Source: Pantoea endophytica
GTDB lineage: Bacteria > Pseudomonadota > Gammaproteobacteria > Enterobacterales > Enterobacteriaceae
Assembly (NCBI RefSeq): GCF_002858935.1
Contig: NZ_PJRT01000007.1
Coordinates: forward strand, 124,001-188,000
Length of the DNA: 64,000 bases
Direction: 5' to 3'
Made by a program: the position numbers and the translations under genes. The notes beneath the pieces are model-generated. The model saw only the letters and a list, made by a program, of their open reading frames with translations, did no database searches and was not told the origin of the DNA. Below are positions 20,043-33,000 of the stretch, piece after piece (positions within the stretch are counted from its first letter, which is position 1; every line of letters begins with the position of its first letter).

Positions 20043-20732
20043 ATGAGCAATCAACCGAAGACAGTGTTCTTGTTGGAGCCGGTTTACGATTTATCCGGCC
20101 AGGTGATTGCCAGGGAATTGTTAACGCGTCTTGCAGACGACGCAAATATCAATAATAAGCGTAACCCTGAAAGGGATGTTGGGTTCTTCAGTCAGCTTTC
20201 TGCTGACGTTAAATGGCAGTTATTCCTCCACCAGATCGAAAAACTTATTCAGCTATACCAGAAAGGGTTCGACCAGATTGTCAGTGTCAATGTTGATAGA
20301 GATATCGTAGCCAGCATTTTTAAAGATGCTGAAATACAAGAAAAACTGGCTCAACTGACGCTGTTGCGTCTGGAAATATCAGCATTCTTTACTGCGCGAT
20401 TTAATAGCGCCGATCTGTTGATTTTAAAAGGTGTCGCGAAAGTGACGCCAGCCCCTTTATGGCTCGATGACTTTGGTCCGGGTTATTCCAACCTTTCCAT
20501 GTTTGATAGCGGAATATTTGAAATCGTCAAGATTGACAAAGAATTTTTTTGGCAATTTGGCGACGGTCGCACCTTTGACATTCTGCTCGACCATCTCAAC
20601 GAATTATGCAACGGCGTCATCGTTGAGGGTGTTGAAAATCAACAACAGGTCGACCTGCTGTCGCATAAAGCAATTTATGGCATGCAGGGCTATTTGTGGC
20701 AGAGCGTCTATCTCGATGATTTATTAGCTTAA
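20043..20732 (+). CDS. Stand-alone EAL-domain protein (c-di-GMP phosphodiesterase or sensor)
   Basis: 229-residue EAL domain with no sensory, GGDEF or membrane part. The start ATG is behind TAAGGATG. Motifs in order are the signature with ELL in place of EAL (Glu25), Asn83 in VSVNVDRD, Glu111 in LRLEIS, the DDFG loop with Asp142-Asp143 (WLDDFGPGYSNLSMF), Lys164 in IVKIDKEF, VIVEGVEN with Glu195 and Glu198, and GMQGYLWQ with Gln215. So the metal ligands and catalytic Lys and Glu of active EAL enzymes look present, although the signature is altered and LEITE is LEISA. It sits directly upstream of a giant biofilm adhesin. Control of adhesin expression or display through c-di-GMP is a plausible inference. 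A YdiV-like non-catalytic regulator is the alternative. Confidence 0.88.
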   Translation: MSNQPKTVFLLEPVYDLSGQVIARELLTRLADDANINNKRNPERDVGFFSQLSADVKWQLFLHQIEKLIQLYQKGFDQIVSVNVDRDIVASIFKDAEIQEKLAQLTLLRLEISAFFTARFNSADLLILKGVAKVTPAPLWLDDFGPGYSNLSMFDSGIFEIVKIDKEFFWQFGDGRTFDILLDHLNELCNGVIVEGVENQQQVDLLSHKAIYGMQGYLWQSVYLDDLLA

Positions 20733-20777
20733 TCCTGAAATTATTGAGTTGGTTTCATCCCTCGGGGAACTGAAAAA

Positions 20778-20957
20778 ATGTCAAAGCCTGGGCTTTATGC
20801 GTTTCACGTCATTTGTGCCCGGCCGCTTGAGAATAAATATATTTTTCCCGTGGTGATTTTAAGAAATAAAACCAATCAGTTATCAGGATGGCGGCTAAAC
20901 AAAACTCAACGCGATTTCATTCTCAGCCTGTATGAAATCGATCAAGAGAAGAAGTGA
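20778..20957 (+). CDS. Possible small protein between EAL gene and adhesin (59 aa)
   Basis: ATG-started ORF of 59 codons (MSKPGLYAFHVICARPLENK at the start, LSLYEIDQEKK at the end), 45 bases after the EAL stop, with GGGGAA about nine bases upstream of the ATG. It has balanced composition with hydrophobic (YIFPVVIL) and charged segments and looks coding rather than random. I do not recognise it. It lies between two same-strand genes of one functional module, so it may belong to the operon. It could equally be chance open frame in a 307-base gap. Confidence 0.4.
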   Translation: MSKPGLYAFHVICARPLENKYIFPVVILRNKTNQLSGWRLNKTQRDFILSLYEIDQEKK

Positions 20958-20975
20958 ATAATCGTCGCGATTATT
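20957..20975. promoter_or_regulatory. Perfect palindrome upstream of the adhesin
   Basis: AATAATCG-TCG-CGATTATT is an exact 8-bp inverted repeat, 65-83 bases before the adhesin ATG, with no T run. An operator or a weak RNA hairpin is more likely than a terminator. Confidence 0.4.
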
Positions 20976-21039
20976 CGCTGTAAAAGCCGGTGTCTGCTGA
21001 TACCGGGCGTGATTATGGAAACTGCGGGATCTCGATAAC

Positions 21040-24000
21040 ATGAATAATATCTCAGTAACCCCAAAAGGTGGGACCGTTGCTTCTGAGCTGAGTGGAAATC
21101 AAGTTAATTTGACCGCTCCGAGTTTGGTGAAGCTGCATCTTAATCAGTCTGATATTAAGTCTTTCACACGCAATGGTAATGATTTAGTCGTCACCACGAA
21201 GTCTGGTGAAGTGGTTGTTATTCATAATTTTTATAGCCCGAATGGCGATAGCGATCTGGTTCTGCAGGACGATCGCGGCGCCATGTGGTGGGTTGAAGAT
21301 CCCGGTACAGAAGGTTTCCAGTACGTTTCAATCGACAGCACCGAAGGGCTGTTAGCGGAAAACACCACCAATAACGGCACCATTGCCGCCTTTGGTATCG
21401 GTGGTGCGGCGCTGGCGGGCTTAGGTGCGCTGTTTGCCGGTTCAGGTGGTGGTGGCGGTAATGCCTCGCCGACCAATCCCGATGACGGTAACAACGGCGG
21501 CAATCCCACCAACCCAACTAATCCTACCAACCCAACCAATCCCACCGATCCCGGTGGAAACGACACTACGCCGCCAACCGCCATCACGGATTTGGTGATC
21601 AACGACGCCGTAGGTCCGTACCAGGGCGCGATTGGCGCGGGTGCCATTACCGATGACAACACACCCACGCTGAGCGGCACCGCTGAAGCGGGCGCGATTG
21701 TCAGCATTTACGATGGCAGCACGCTGCTCGGCACTGTCACCGTTGGCGCTGATGGCCGCTGGAGCTTTACCACGCCAGCGCTGGCGGAGGGTCAGCATAG
21801 TTTGACCGCTACCGTCACCGACGCGGCGGGGAACACCAGCCCAGCGACCAATCCGGTGGATTTCACCGTGGATACCGTGGCGCCCGCAACGGTTGGCGAC
21901 CTGAGCGTCATTAACAACAGCGGTTCGACTGCGCAGCCCATACCTAACGGCGGCGCGACCAAAGACACCACGCCAGTGCTGAGCGGAACGGCGGAAGCGG
22001 GCTCGATTATCACCATCCGCGATGGCGATACGGTGCTCGGCAGTGTCACCGTGGGCAGCAACGGCACATGGAGCTTTACCAGCCCAACGCTGGGCGAGGG
22101 CAGCCATACGTTGAGCATCACCGCCACCGATGCGGCGGGCAACGTCAGCACGCCAGCGACCATCACCTTCACCGTGGATACGCAAGCGCCAGCAGCAGTC
22201 ATCGACCTGCAGGTTAACGATAATTCAGGCGGCAGCGGCGGCACCGTAAATAACGGCGGGACGACCGATGACAACACGCCGACGCTTACCGGCAGCGGTG
22301 AAGTGGGCGCGATTGTCAGCGTTTATGATGGGCAAACGCTGCTGGGTACGGCGGTCGTGGGTTCCGATGGCAGCTGGAGTTACACCACCAGCGCCCTGAG
22401 TAACGGCAGCCACAGCCTGACTGTGACCGTGACCGATGCGGCTGGCAACGTCAGCGCGCCATCAGCCCCTTATGAAATCACCGTGCAGGCCGCTATTCCG
22501 CCTGCCACAACGTCGCTGGAAATCACCGATGACTCCGGCAACACGCTGGTGCAGCTCAGCAACGGCGCCAGCACTCACGATAACACGCCAACGTTGAGCG
22601 GCCTGGCGACGGCGGGTGCGCTGATCACGCTGTATAACGGCACCACGGTGCTGGGTAGCGTGGTTGCGGGCAGCGATGGTCAGTGGACCTTTACCCCAAC
22701 TGCGTTGGCTGACGGTGCCTACGCGCTGCACGCCACCGTTGATAACAACGCGGGCAGCGTGACGCAAACGCCAACCATCACCATCACGGTAGATACCGTC
22801 GCACCTGCTGCGGCCGGTGGCGTAACGCTGAGCGATAACGATGGCAGCACGCTACAACCGATTGCCGCCGGTGGCGCGACCAATAACACCACGCCGGTGC
22901 TGAGCGGCACCGCTGAACCGGGCAGCACCGTCACCGTGCGTGATGGCGATAGCGTGCTCGGTACGGCAACCGTGGGCAGCAATGGGTCATGGAGCTTCAC
23001 TGCGCCGACCTTAACCGAAGGCGGTCACAGCCTGACCGCCACCGTCACCGACGCGGCAGGTAATGTGGGTCCAACCTCGACGCCGATCGCCTTCACCGTG
23101 GATACTCAGGCACCTGCGGGTGCCAGCAATGTGGTGATCAGCGATAACGTCGGTGCTGCAACCGGCCCAATAACCGCGGGCGGCACCACCGACGACAGCA
23201 CACCCACGCTATCCGGTAACGGTGAAGCCAACGCCATCGTCAAAATTTATGATGGCAGCACGCTGCTCGGCAGCGTCACCGTTGGCAACGACGGCACCTG
23301 GAGCTTTACCACGCCAACGTTGAGCAACGGTAGCCATTCGCTCAGCGTAACGGTGACCGATGCGGCAGGTAACGTCAGCCCGGCGACAACCGGTGTTGGC
23401 TTCACCGTCAACGCTGGCGTACCGCCAACCACCAGCACGCTGGAAATCACCGATGACAGCGGCAGCACACTTCGCCTGTTGCCAGAAGGTTCCAGCACGC
23501 AGGACACCACGCCAACCTTGAGCGGTCTGGCCTCGGCGGGCGCGCTCATCGAGTTATATAACGGTACCACGCTGCTCGGCAGCACCGTCGCGGGTGCGGA
23601 TGGGCAATGGAGCTTTACGCCAGCTACCGCGCTGGCTGACGGGACTTATGCCTTCCACGCCACGGCCACTGATACCAATGGCAATGTGACCGATTCCGGC
23701 ACCCTCAACATCACTATTGATAACACCGCGCCGGCAGCGGCTGGCGACTTACAATTGAGCGATAACAGCGGCAGCACCGTGGTACCCATTGCCTCTGGCG
23801 GCACCAGCAATGACAACACGCCAACCTTGAGCGGCACCGCAGAACCGGGCAGCACCGTTACCGTGCTGGATGGCACCAACGTGATCGGCAGCGCAACGGT
23901 GGGCAGCGACGGCAGCTGGAGCTTCACCTCGCCAACCCTGAGTGACGGCAACCACAGCCTCACCACCACCGTCACCGATCCGGCCGGTAACACCGGTCCG

Positions 24001-27000
24001 GCGTCGCCAGCCGTTACTTTAACAGTGGATACCACGCCGCCAGCCGTTATTGCCGATCTGGTGATCGAAGATAGCGTCGGCGCGGTACAAGGACCGTTAA
24101 CGTCCGGCGATACCACCGATGACCGCGCACCAACCCTGAGCGGCACCGGCGAGCCGAATGCCACCATCAGTATTTACGATGGCACCACGCTGCTGGGTAA
24201 CACCACCGTGGACACCGACGGCACATGGCGTTTCACCACGCCAGCGTTGAGCAATGGCAGCCATACCCTCACCGTCACCGCCACGGACAGCGCCGGTAAC
24301 GTCGGCCCAGCCAGTCCGCCGATTGTGATCAACGTTGATGCGGCTATCCCGCCAGCCACATCGTCGCTGGAAGTGACGGATGAAAACGGCAATACCGTGG
24401 GTCAGCTGACTGACGGCGGCAGCACCAACAATGACAGCCCGGTATTAACCGGTTTGGCGGGGCCCGGCAATATCATAACCCTGTATGACGGCACCACCGT
24501 GCTGGGCAGCACCACAGCGGGCAGTAACGGTCAGTGGATTTTCTATGTCACCGGTTTAGGCAATGGTCCGCATGCATTGCACGGCACCATTACCGATGCC
24601 AACGGCAACGTCACTGATACCGCAACCATTAACATCACCGTCGATACTATTGCGCCCGATGCCGCAACCGGCGTGGAACTCACCAACGATGCGGGCAGCA
24701 TTACGCAGCCAGTTACCGCTGGCGGGGCCAGCAATGATGCGACACCAGTCTTAAGCGGCAGCGCGGAAGCGGGCAGCACCGTTACTATCCTTGATGGCAC
24801 CACCGTGTTGGGTACCGTGACGGTCGGCAGCGACGGTAACTGGAGCTTTACCACACCGACGCTGGCGGAGGGCAATCACAGCCTGAGCACCACCGTGACC
24901 GATGCGGCGGGCAATGTTAGCCCGGCGACCACACCGATCGCCTTCAGCGTAGATACCACCGCGCCAGCGCCGGTGAGCGGTTTGGTGGTAAACGATAACG
25001 TCGGCGGCAGCACCGGTCCGTTGACTTCGGGCACTATCACCGATGACAGCACGCCAACCCTGAGCGGCACCGCCGAAGCGGGATCGGTGGTGCGCGTCTA
25101 TGACGGCACCACGCTACTGGGCTCAGCGACAGCGGGCAGCGACGGCAGCTGGAGCTTCACGCCAGATGCTGCGCTGACTAACGGCCAACACAGCCTGACC
25201 ACCACCGTCACCGATGCGGCAGGCAATGTTAGCCCGTCGTCGCCGGTATTTACCCTCAATGTCGATGCTGGCGTTCCGGCGACCAGCAGCCTGCTGGTGG
25301 TGACCGACGACAGCGGCAGCACGCTGGTTGAACTGCCAAACAACTCCAGCACTAACGACACCACGCCGATTCTTAGCGGCCAGGCGGGCGCGGGCGATCT
25401 GATCACGCTGTATAACGGCACCACCCTCATTGGCAGCACGGTCGCGGGTAGCGATGGGCAGTGGAACTTCACACCTGCGGCGCTGGCCGATGCCACTTAC
25501 GCTTTCCATGCGGTCGCCACTAACGCGACGACCGGCGTGGAGACCGATTCGCCAACCATCAACATCACTATTGATACCGTGGTGCCGACCGCGCCAACCG
25601 GCGTGGCGCTGGAAGATGGTGCAGGTGTGCCGATCCCAGAAGGCAGCAGCACTAACACCAACACGCCAACCTTGAGCGGCAGCGGTGAAATTGGCAGCAC
25701 AGTGACCATCTCGGATGGCACCACCGTGCTCGGCACCACCACGGTGGGCAACGATGGCAGCTGGAGTTACACCACGCCACCGTTGAGCGATGGCGATCAT
25801 AGCCTGACCTCAACCGTTACCGATGCCGCCGGTAATACCGGCCCGGCTTCTACGCCGGTGACGGTGACCATCGATACCCAGCCGCCTGCCGCAGCGGGCA
25901 ATGTGCAGTTCACCAACGATGATGGCACACCGCTGGCTTCAGGTAGCACTACCGGCGACACCACGCCAACCCTGAACGGCACCGCCGAACCGGGCAGCAC
26001 CGTGACGGTGAGCGATGGCACTACGGTGCTCGGCACCGCAACCACCGGTACGGACGGTAACTGGAGCTTCACGCCAGCTACGCCACTGACTGAAGGCCAG
26101 CACAATCTCACCACCACCGTCACCGATACGGCCGGTAACGTCGGCCCTGCGTCGTCGGTAGTGATTGTGATTGTGGATACCACGCCACCGGCAGCGGCGA
26201 CCGATTTGCAACTGAGCAACGATGGCAGCGGCACGCTGGTGCCGGTCGCGGATGGCGGCACCACCAACGATGTTACGCCGGTGTTGAGCGGTCGTGCGGA
26301 ACCGGGCAGCGTCGTGACGGTGTCTGATGGCAGCACGGCGTTGGGTTCGGTGACCGTCGGCAACGATGGCAACTGGAGCTTTACCTCTCCGGCGCTCGGC
26401 GATGGCTCACACAGCCTGACCACCACCGTGACCGATGCGGCGGGCAATACCGGCGCGGCCAGCGCGCCATTGACCTTCACCATCGATACCACGGCACCGC
26501 CAGCACCGGGCGGTGTGCAGCTGAGTAACGACAGCAGCGGCACGTCTGTTCCTATTCCCTCAGGTGCGGCAACCAATGATGCAACGCCAGTATTGAGCGG
26601 CACCGCAGCAGCGGGCAGCACCATTACCGTTTCTGATGGCGCTACCGTACTCGGTACCGTCACCGTTGGCAGCGGCGGAACATGGAGCTTCACCACGCCA
26701 GCACTGAACGAGGGCAATCACAGCCTGACCGCCACCGTTACCAGTCCGGCGGGTAACACCGGTGCGCCCTCTGCGCCCATTGTGGTCACTGTGGATATCA
26801 CGCCACCTGCGGCGGCAACGGGTCTGCAACTGAGCAACAACGAAGGCGCAACGCCGGTACCGATTGCCGCAGGCGGCACCACCAACGACACCACACCTGC
26901 GCTGAGCGGCATCGCAGAAGCGGGCAGCATCGTCACGGTGAGTGATGGCACGACCGTGATCGGCAGCGCAGCCGTTGGCAGTGATGGCAGCTGGAGCGTG

Positions 27001-30000
27001 ATCCCCACCGCACCGTTGACGGCGGGAGAGCACACGCTTACTGCGACCGTCACCGATCCGGCCGGTAACGTTGGCCCGGCATCGGCCCCCATCGTCGTCA
27101 ATATCGACACCGCCCAACCGCCAGTCGCAGCTGACCTTGAGCTGAACAATGATAACGGCGGCACGCCAGTTCCGATTACGTCCGGCGGCGCGACCAATGA
27201 CACCACGCCGGTGCTCAGCGGTAGCGCAGCGGCGGGCAGCACCGTCACCGTACTGGATGGCACCACCGTGCTCGGCACCGTTGTGGTTGGCAGCGGCGGC
27301 AGCTGGAGCTTCAGTACGCCGGCGTTAAGCGAAGGCGCGCACAGCCTGACCACCACCGTCACCAGCGCATCGGGTAACGTCAGCGATCCGTCTGCGCCGA
27401 TTAACTTCACCGTGGATACGCAGCCACCGGCAACCTCAACCGGCCTGCAACTGAGTAACGACGGCGGCACGGCGATTGCCGCTGGCGGTATCACCAACGA
27501 CAGCACGCCCGTGTTGCGCGGCAGCGCCGAAGCGGGCAGCACCATCACCGTACTGGATGGCACCACCGTGCTGGGCACCGCCACGGCGGACACCGACGGC
27601 AACTGGAGCTTTACGCCAACGATCGCGCTGGGCGAGGGCGCACACAGCCTGACCACCACCGTCACCGATGCGGCGGGCAACAGCAGCGGCGCATCCACGC
27701 CGGTTACCTTTACCGTGGATACCACACCGCCAGCCGCCGCCACCGATCTGCAGCTCAGCAATAACAACAGCGGCACGGCGATTCCTGTTGATACCGGCGG
27801 TCGCACCAACGACACCACGCCAGTGTTGAGCGGCAGTGCCGAAGCGGGCAGCGTCGTAACCGTGCGTGATGGCACCGAGGTACTGGGCAGCACCACCGTC
27901 GGCACCGATGGCAAATGGAGCTTCACTCCGGCCAATCCGCTGGACGAGGGCGCGCACAGCCTGACCGCTACCGTCACCGATCCGGCCGGTAACGTCGGCC
28001 CGGCCTCTACGCCGTACGCGGTTACCATCGATACCACCGCGCCGCCAGCCGTGATTACGGTAGCACTCAGTAACGATCAGGGCAGCACGCCAACGCCAAT
28101 CGTCTCGGGCGGAGCCACTAACGACACTACGCCGGTGCTGAGCGGTACCGCCGAAGCGGACAACATCATCATCGTGCGTGACGGCACCACCGTGCTGGGC
28201 TCGACGATTGTTGGCACCGATGGAACCTGGAGCTTCACCTCGCCAGCGCTGAGCCAGGGCGCGCACAGCCTGACGGCAACCGTCACTGACGCCGCAGGCA
28301 ACAGCAGCGCTCCGTCTACGGCAATCGCCTTTACCGTCGATACCGAGGCACCGAATGCGGCGACAGGGCTGCAACTGAGCAATGATTCTGGCCAAACGCC
28401 GGTACCGATTGCTGCGGGCGGCGCCACCAACGACACCACACCAGTGTTGAGCGGCAGCGCTGAAGCAGGCAGCATCGTGATTGTTTCTGACGGCAGCAAC
28501 GTGCTGGGATCTGTTGTGGTCGGCAGCGGCGGCAGCTGGAGCTTCACTTCGCCGGAGCTGGGCGAGGGCGATCACAGCCTGACCACCACGGTGACCGATG
28601 CTGCAGGTAACGTCAGTTCGCCGTCCGCGGCCCTGAACTTCAGTATTGATACCACGCCGCCAGTGGCGCCGGGCGCGATCGCGCTGAACAACAACAACGG
28701 CAGTTCACCGGTTACGATTGCGGCAGGCAGCACCACCAACGATGCCACACCGGCGATCAGCGGTACCGCTGCAGCCGGCAGCACCGTGACCGTGCTGGAT
28801 GGCGCTACCGTGCTGGGCACCGCGATTGTTGGCAGTAACGGACAGTGGAGCTTCACCACGCCAACGCTGGGTGAAGGTGCGCACAGCCTGACGGCGACCG
28901 TCACCGATCCTGCGGGTAACGTCGGTCCTGCCTCCGCAGCCATTGCCTTTAATGTTGATACCGTTGCGCCTGTTGCGGCAACCGGACTGGTGCTGAACAA
29001 CGACAACGGCGGTTCGCCGGAGCCGATTGCTAACAACGGCACCACCAACGACAACACGCCAGTGTTGAGCGGTACCGCAGAAGCCAACAGCATTGTGATT
29101 GTGTCTGACGGCACCACCGTACTGGGCAGCGCCGTCGCCGATGCGCAGGGCGCCTGGAGCTTCTCACCCAATCTGACCGATGGCACGCACAACCTGAGCG
29201 TGACGGTGCGTGACGCCGCAGGTAACACCGGACCGGCAAGCAGCACCATCACCGTCACCGTAGATACCGTGGCACCGCCAGCGGCGACCGGCCTGACGCT
29301 GACCAATGATATTGGTACACCCGTTAGCATTCCGAACGGCGGGCTCACCAACGACAGCACACCGGTGCTGAGCGGTTCCGGACAAGCGGGCAGCATCATC
29401 ACCGTGTCCGATCAGAACGGCGTGTTGGGATCCACCACCGTCGGGGCGGGCGGAACCTGGACCTTCACGCCGGCGAGCGCGCTGGCGGATGGAACCCATA
29501 CCTTTAGCGTCACGGCCAGCGATGCGGCAGGAAACGTCAGTGCGCCGAGCACCATTGGCGTCGTGATTGATGCCACACCGCCAGCGGCAGCGCTGAACGT
29601 GGTGGCCAGTAATGATGAAGGCACGTCGCCGGTGGCTATCACCAACGGCGGCTTCACCAACGACAACACGCCATTCCTCACCGGGACAGCCGAAGCGGGC
29701 AGCACGGTGATTATCCGTGACGGCACAACCATCATCGGTAGCGCTTCGGTGGGCAGCAACGGCCAGTGGAGCTTCACCTCACCCACGCTGGATGAGGGCG
29801 CGCACAGCCTGAGCACCACCGTGGTGGATGCGGCGGGCAACGTGAGTACAGCGTCAGCGGCGATTGATTTTACCGTCGACAGCGTGGTTCCAGCGCCAGC
29901 CACGCTGGTGGTGAACAATGACAACGGCGGGACGCCCGTACTGGTGCCGAACGGCGCCACCACCAGCGACAACACGCCGTTGCTGAGTGGCACAGCGGAA

Positions 30001-33000
30001 GCGGGCAGCCTGGTCACTCTTTATGATGGCACCACCGTTATCGGCTCGACCACCGCAACGGCGGGCGGAACCTGGAGCTTCAGCTCACCGACCTTAACCG
30101 ATGGTTCGCATACGCTGACCGCCACCGTAACCGACGAGGTCGGCAACGTCAGTTCGCCATCCTCGACCTTTACCGTGGTGGTGGATGCCACCGCACCGCA
30201 ACCGGCTGGCGATCTGCTGCTGCAAAATAACAATGGTGGCTCACCGGTGACCATTGCCGATGGCGGCATTACCAATGACAGCACGCCAGCCATCAGCGGC
30301 ACGGCGGAAGCCAACGCGATTGTTCGCGTCTATGACGGCACCACCTTAGTGGGTTCAGCCGTAGCAGGCAGCAACGGCGCATGGAGCATCACCACCAGCG
30401 CGCTGACGGACGCAACGCATACGCTGAATGTCACCGTGACCGATGCGGCGGGCAACGTGAGCGCCAATGCCTCGGTATCATTGACGGTGGACACCTCTAC
30501 GCCGGCAGCGGTGTCGAGCTTTGCTATTTACAATAATGCGGCCACTACCACCGTGCAGGTGGCGGATGACGGTGACTCCAACGACAACACGCCTTTGCTG
30601 AGCGGAACCGGTGTAGCGGGCACCATCATCAACATCTACGAGGGCAGCGATCTTCTTGGCACCACCACGGTAGGCGACAACGGCGAGTGGCGCTTTGAAA
30701 CTGCGGCTTTAGATGATGGCCAGCACAGCTTCACCGTTTCAGTCACCAACGCTGCGGGCACCACGGGCCCGGAAGCGATACCGATTACGATTAATATTGA
30801 TACGGCTGCACCGGCAACGGTCAGCAATCTTGTCGTAACAGACGATGAGGGGGGCAGCACCGGTCCGTTGCTGTCGGGTGACACCACCGATGACAACACG
30901 CCAACGCTGAGCGGCTCCGCTGAAGCGGGCAGCCGAGTGTCGGTTTACGATGGCACCACGCTGCTGGGCACCGTGATCGCCACTGGCGGCACATGGAGCT
31001 TCACGCCGGGCAGCGCGCTCTCTAACGGCGAGCATAACTTCATCTTCACAGTGACCGATGCAGCAGGCAACGTCAGCGCGGCAAGCAGTCCGGCGTTTAC
31101 GCTGAATATCGCAGCGGATCTGCCGCCAGCGGTCAGTACGCTGGTGATCACCGACGATAGCGGCAATTCACTGGTTACCGTGAATGACGGCGCCAACATC
31201 AAGGACGGTACGCCGGTATTAACCGGTGCGGCGACGGTCGGTGATGTGATTACCATTCACGATGGTGCTACCGTGTTGGGTAGCGTTACCGTCGGTGCGA
31301 CCGGACAGTGGACCTTCACGCCAACGCTGAATGATGGACCGCACGGCATCTATGTCACCACGGTCAATTCAGTGGGTAATCCGGGCGCAACCTCGCCAAC
31401 GGTGAATTTCACTATTGATACCGTGGCACCGCTTGCAGCAACTAACCTCTCTGCCGCTAATAACAACGACGGCGTAACCGTGCCCATTGCTAACAATGGC
31501 ACCACCAACGACAGTACCCCGCGGCTCGCCGGTCTCGCGGAAGCCAACGGCATTGTTACGATTTATGACGGCAACACGGTTATTGGCTCAACGGTCGCCA
31601 ATGGTAGCGGTGAGTGGGACTTCACGTCGCCAACGCTGAGTCAGGGCGGACATGCGCTGAGCGTCACCGTGACGGATGCGGCGGGTAACGTCAGTCCACG
31701 CTCTGATGTTGTGAACCTCACGGTCGATACCGTGGCACCCAACGCTTCGACGCTGGTGGTCACCAACGACGTCACCAGCACGGTGGTGCCAAATGGCGGT
31801 TCGACCAACGACAACACGCCGACGCTGAGCGGTACCGCAGAAGTTGGCAGTGTGATCACCGTTTACGACGGTACGACCTTGCTCGGTTCGGTTGCTGCCG
31901 GAACAGGCGGAGCATGGAGCTTTATTTCACCGGTACTGGGCGAAGGCAGCCATTCGCTCACCGTTCGCGTAACAGATGCCGCCGGTAACACTAGCGCGGC
32001 ATCCAGCACGGCAACGGTGACTGTGGATACCGTCGTACCAACGGCGGTGAGCGGTTTGACTGCTGCCAACAACAACGGCAGTTCGCCGGTGACCATTGCT
32101 GCGGGGGGGAACACCAACGACAACACGCCAGCGCTGAGCGGTACGGCGGAAGCGGGTAGCGTGGTGGTGATCCGTGATGGCACCGACGTTATCGGTTCTG
32201 TCACCGCAGGCAGCAACGGCGCATGGAGCTTCACGTCACCCGCGCTGGCTGATGGTCTGCATACCCTGAACGTGACGGCGACCGATCTCGCCGGTAACGT
32301 CAGCCCGAATGCGGCGATCAGCTTCACTGTGACCACTGCAGCACCAACGCCAGTCACCGATCTGGTGGTTTCTGACAACGTGGGCGCGACACAAGGACCG
32401 CTCACCAGCGGTGCGGCGACCGATGACAACACGCCAACGCTGAGCGGTAATGCCACCGCTGGCAACATCGTGATTATCTCGGAAGGTACCACGGTGCTGG
32501 GTTCTGTGGTGGCGGGCAGCAATGGTGCGTGGAGCTTTACCACTGCCGCATTGAGCGACGGATCGCATCCGCTGAGCGTGACGGTGCGCGATGCAGCCGG
32601 TAACACCAGCGCGGCGACCAACTTCACGGTCAATGTCGATACGGTGGCGCCAGCCAACGCAACCTTGTTAATCACTAATGATCTCACCAGCACCACGGTG
32701 CCGAATGGTGGTGCAACCAACGACAGCACGCCAACGCTGAGCGGTACGGCGGAAGCCGGCAGCCGCGTGTCGATTTACGATGGCAGCACCCTGCTGGGTA
32801 CGGCGGTGGCAGGCAGCAACGGCGCATGGACCTTCACCACCGATGTGCTGACGCAAGGCGCTCATCCACTGAGCGTCACGGTCACCGATGCGGCGGGTAA
32901 CGTCAGCGGCAGCACCTCGGCCACGGTGATTATCGATACCGTCGCGCCGGGGGCGGTAACCGGTCTGGCCGCGGCCAACAACAACGGCAGTACGCCGGTG

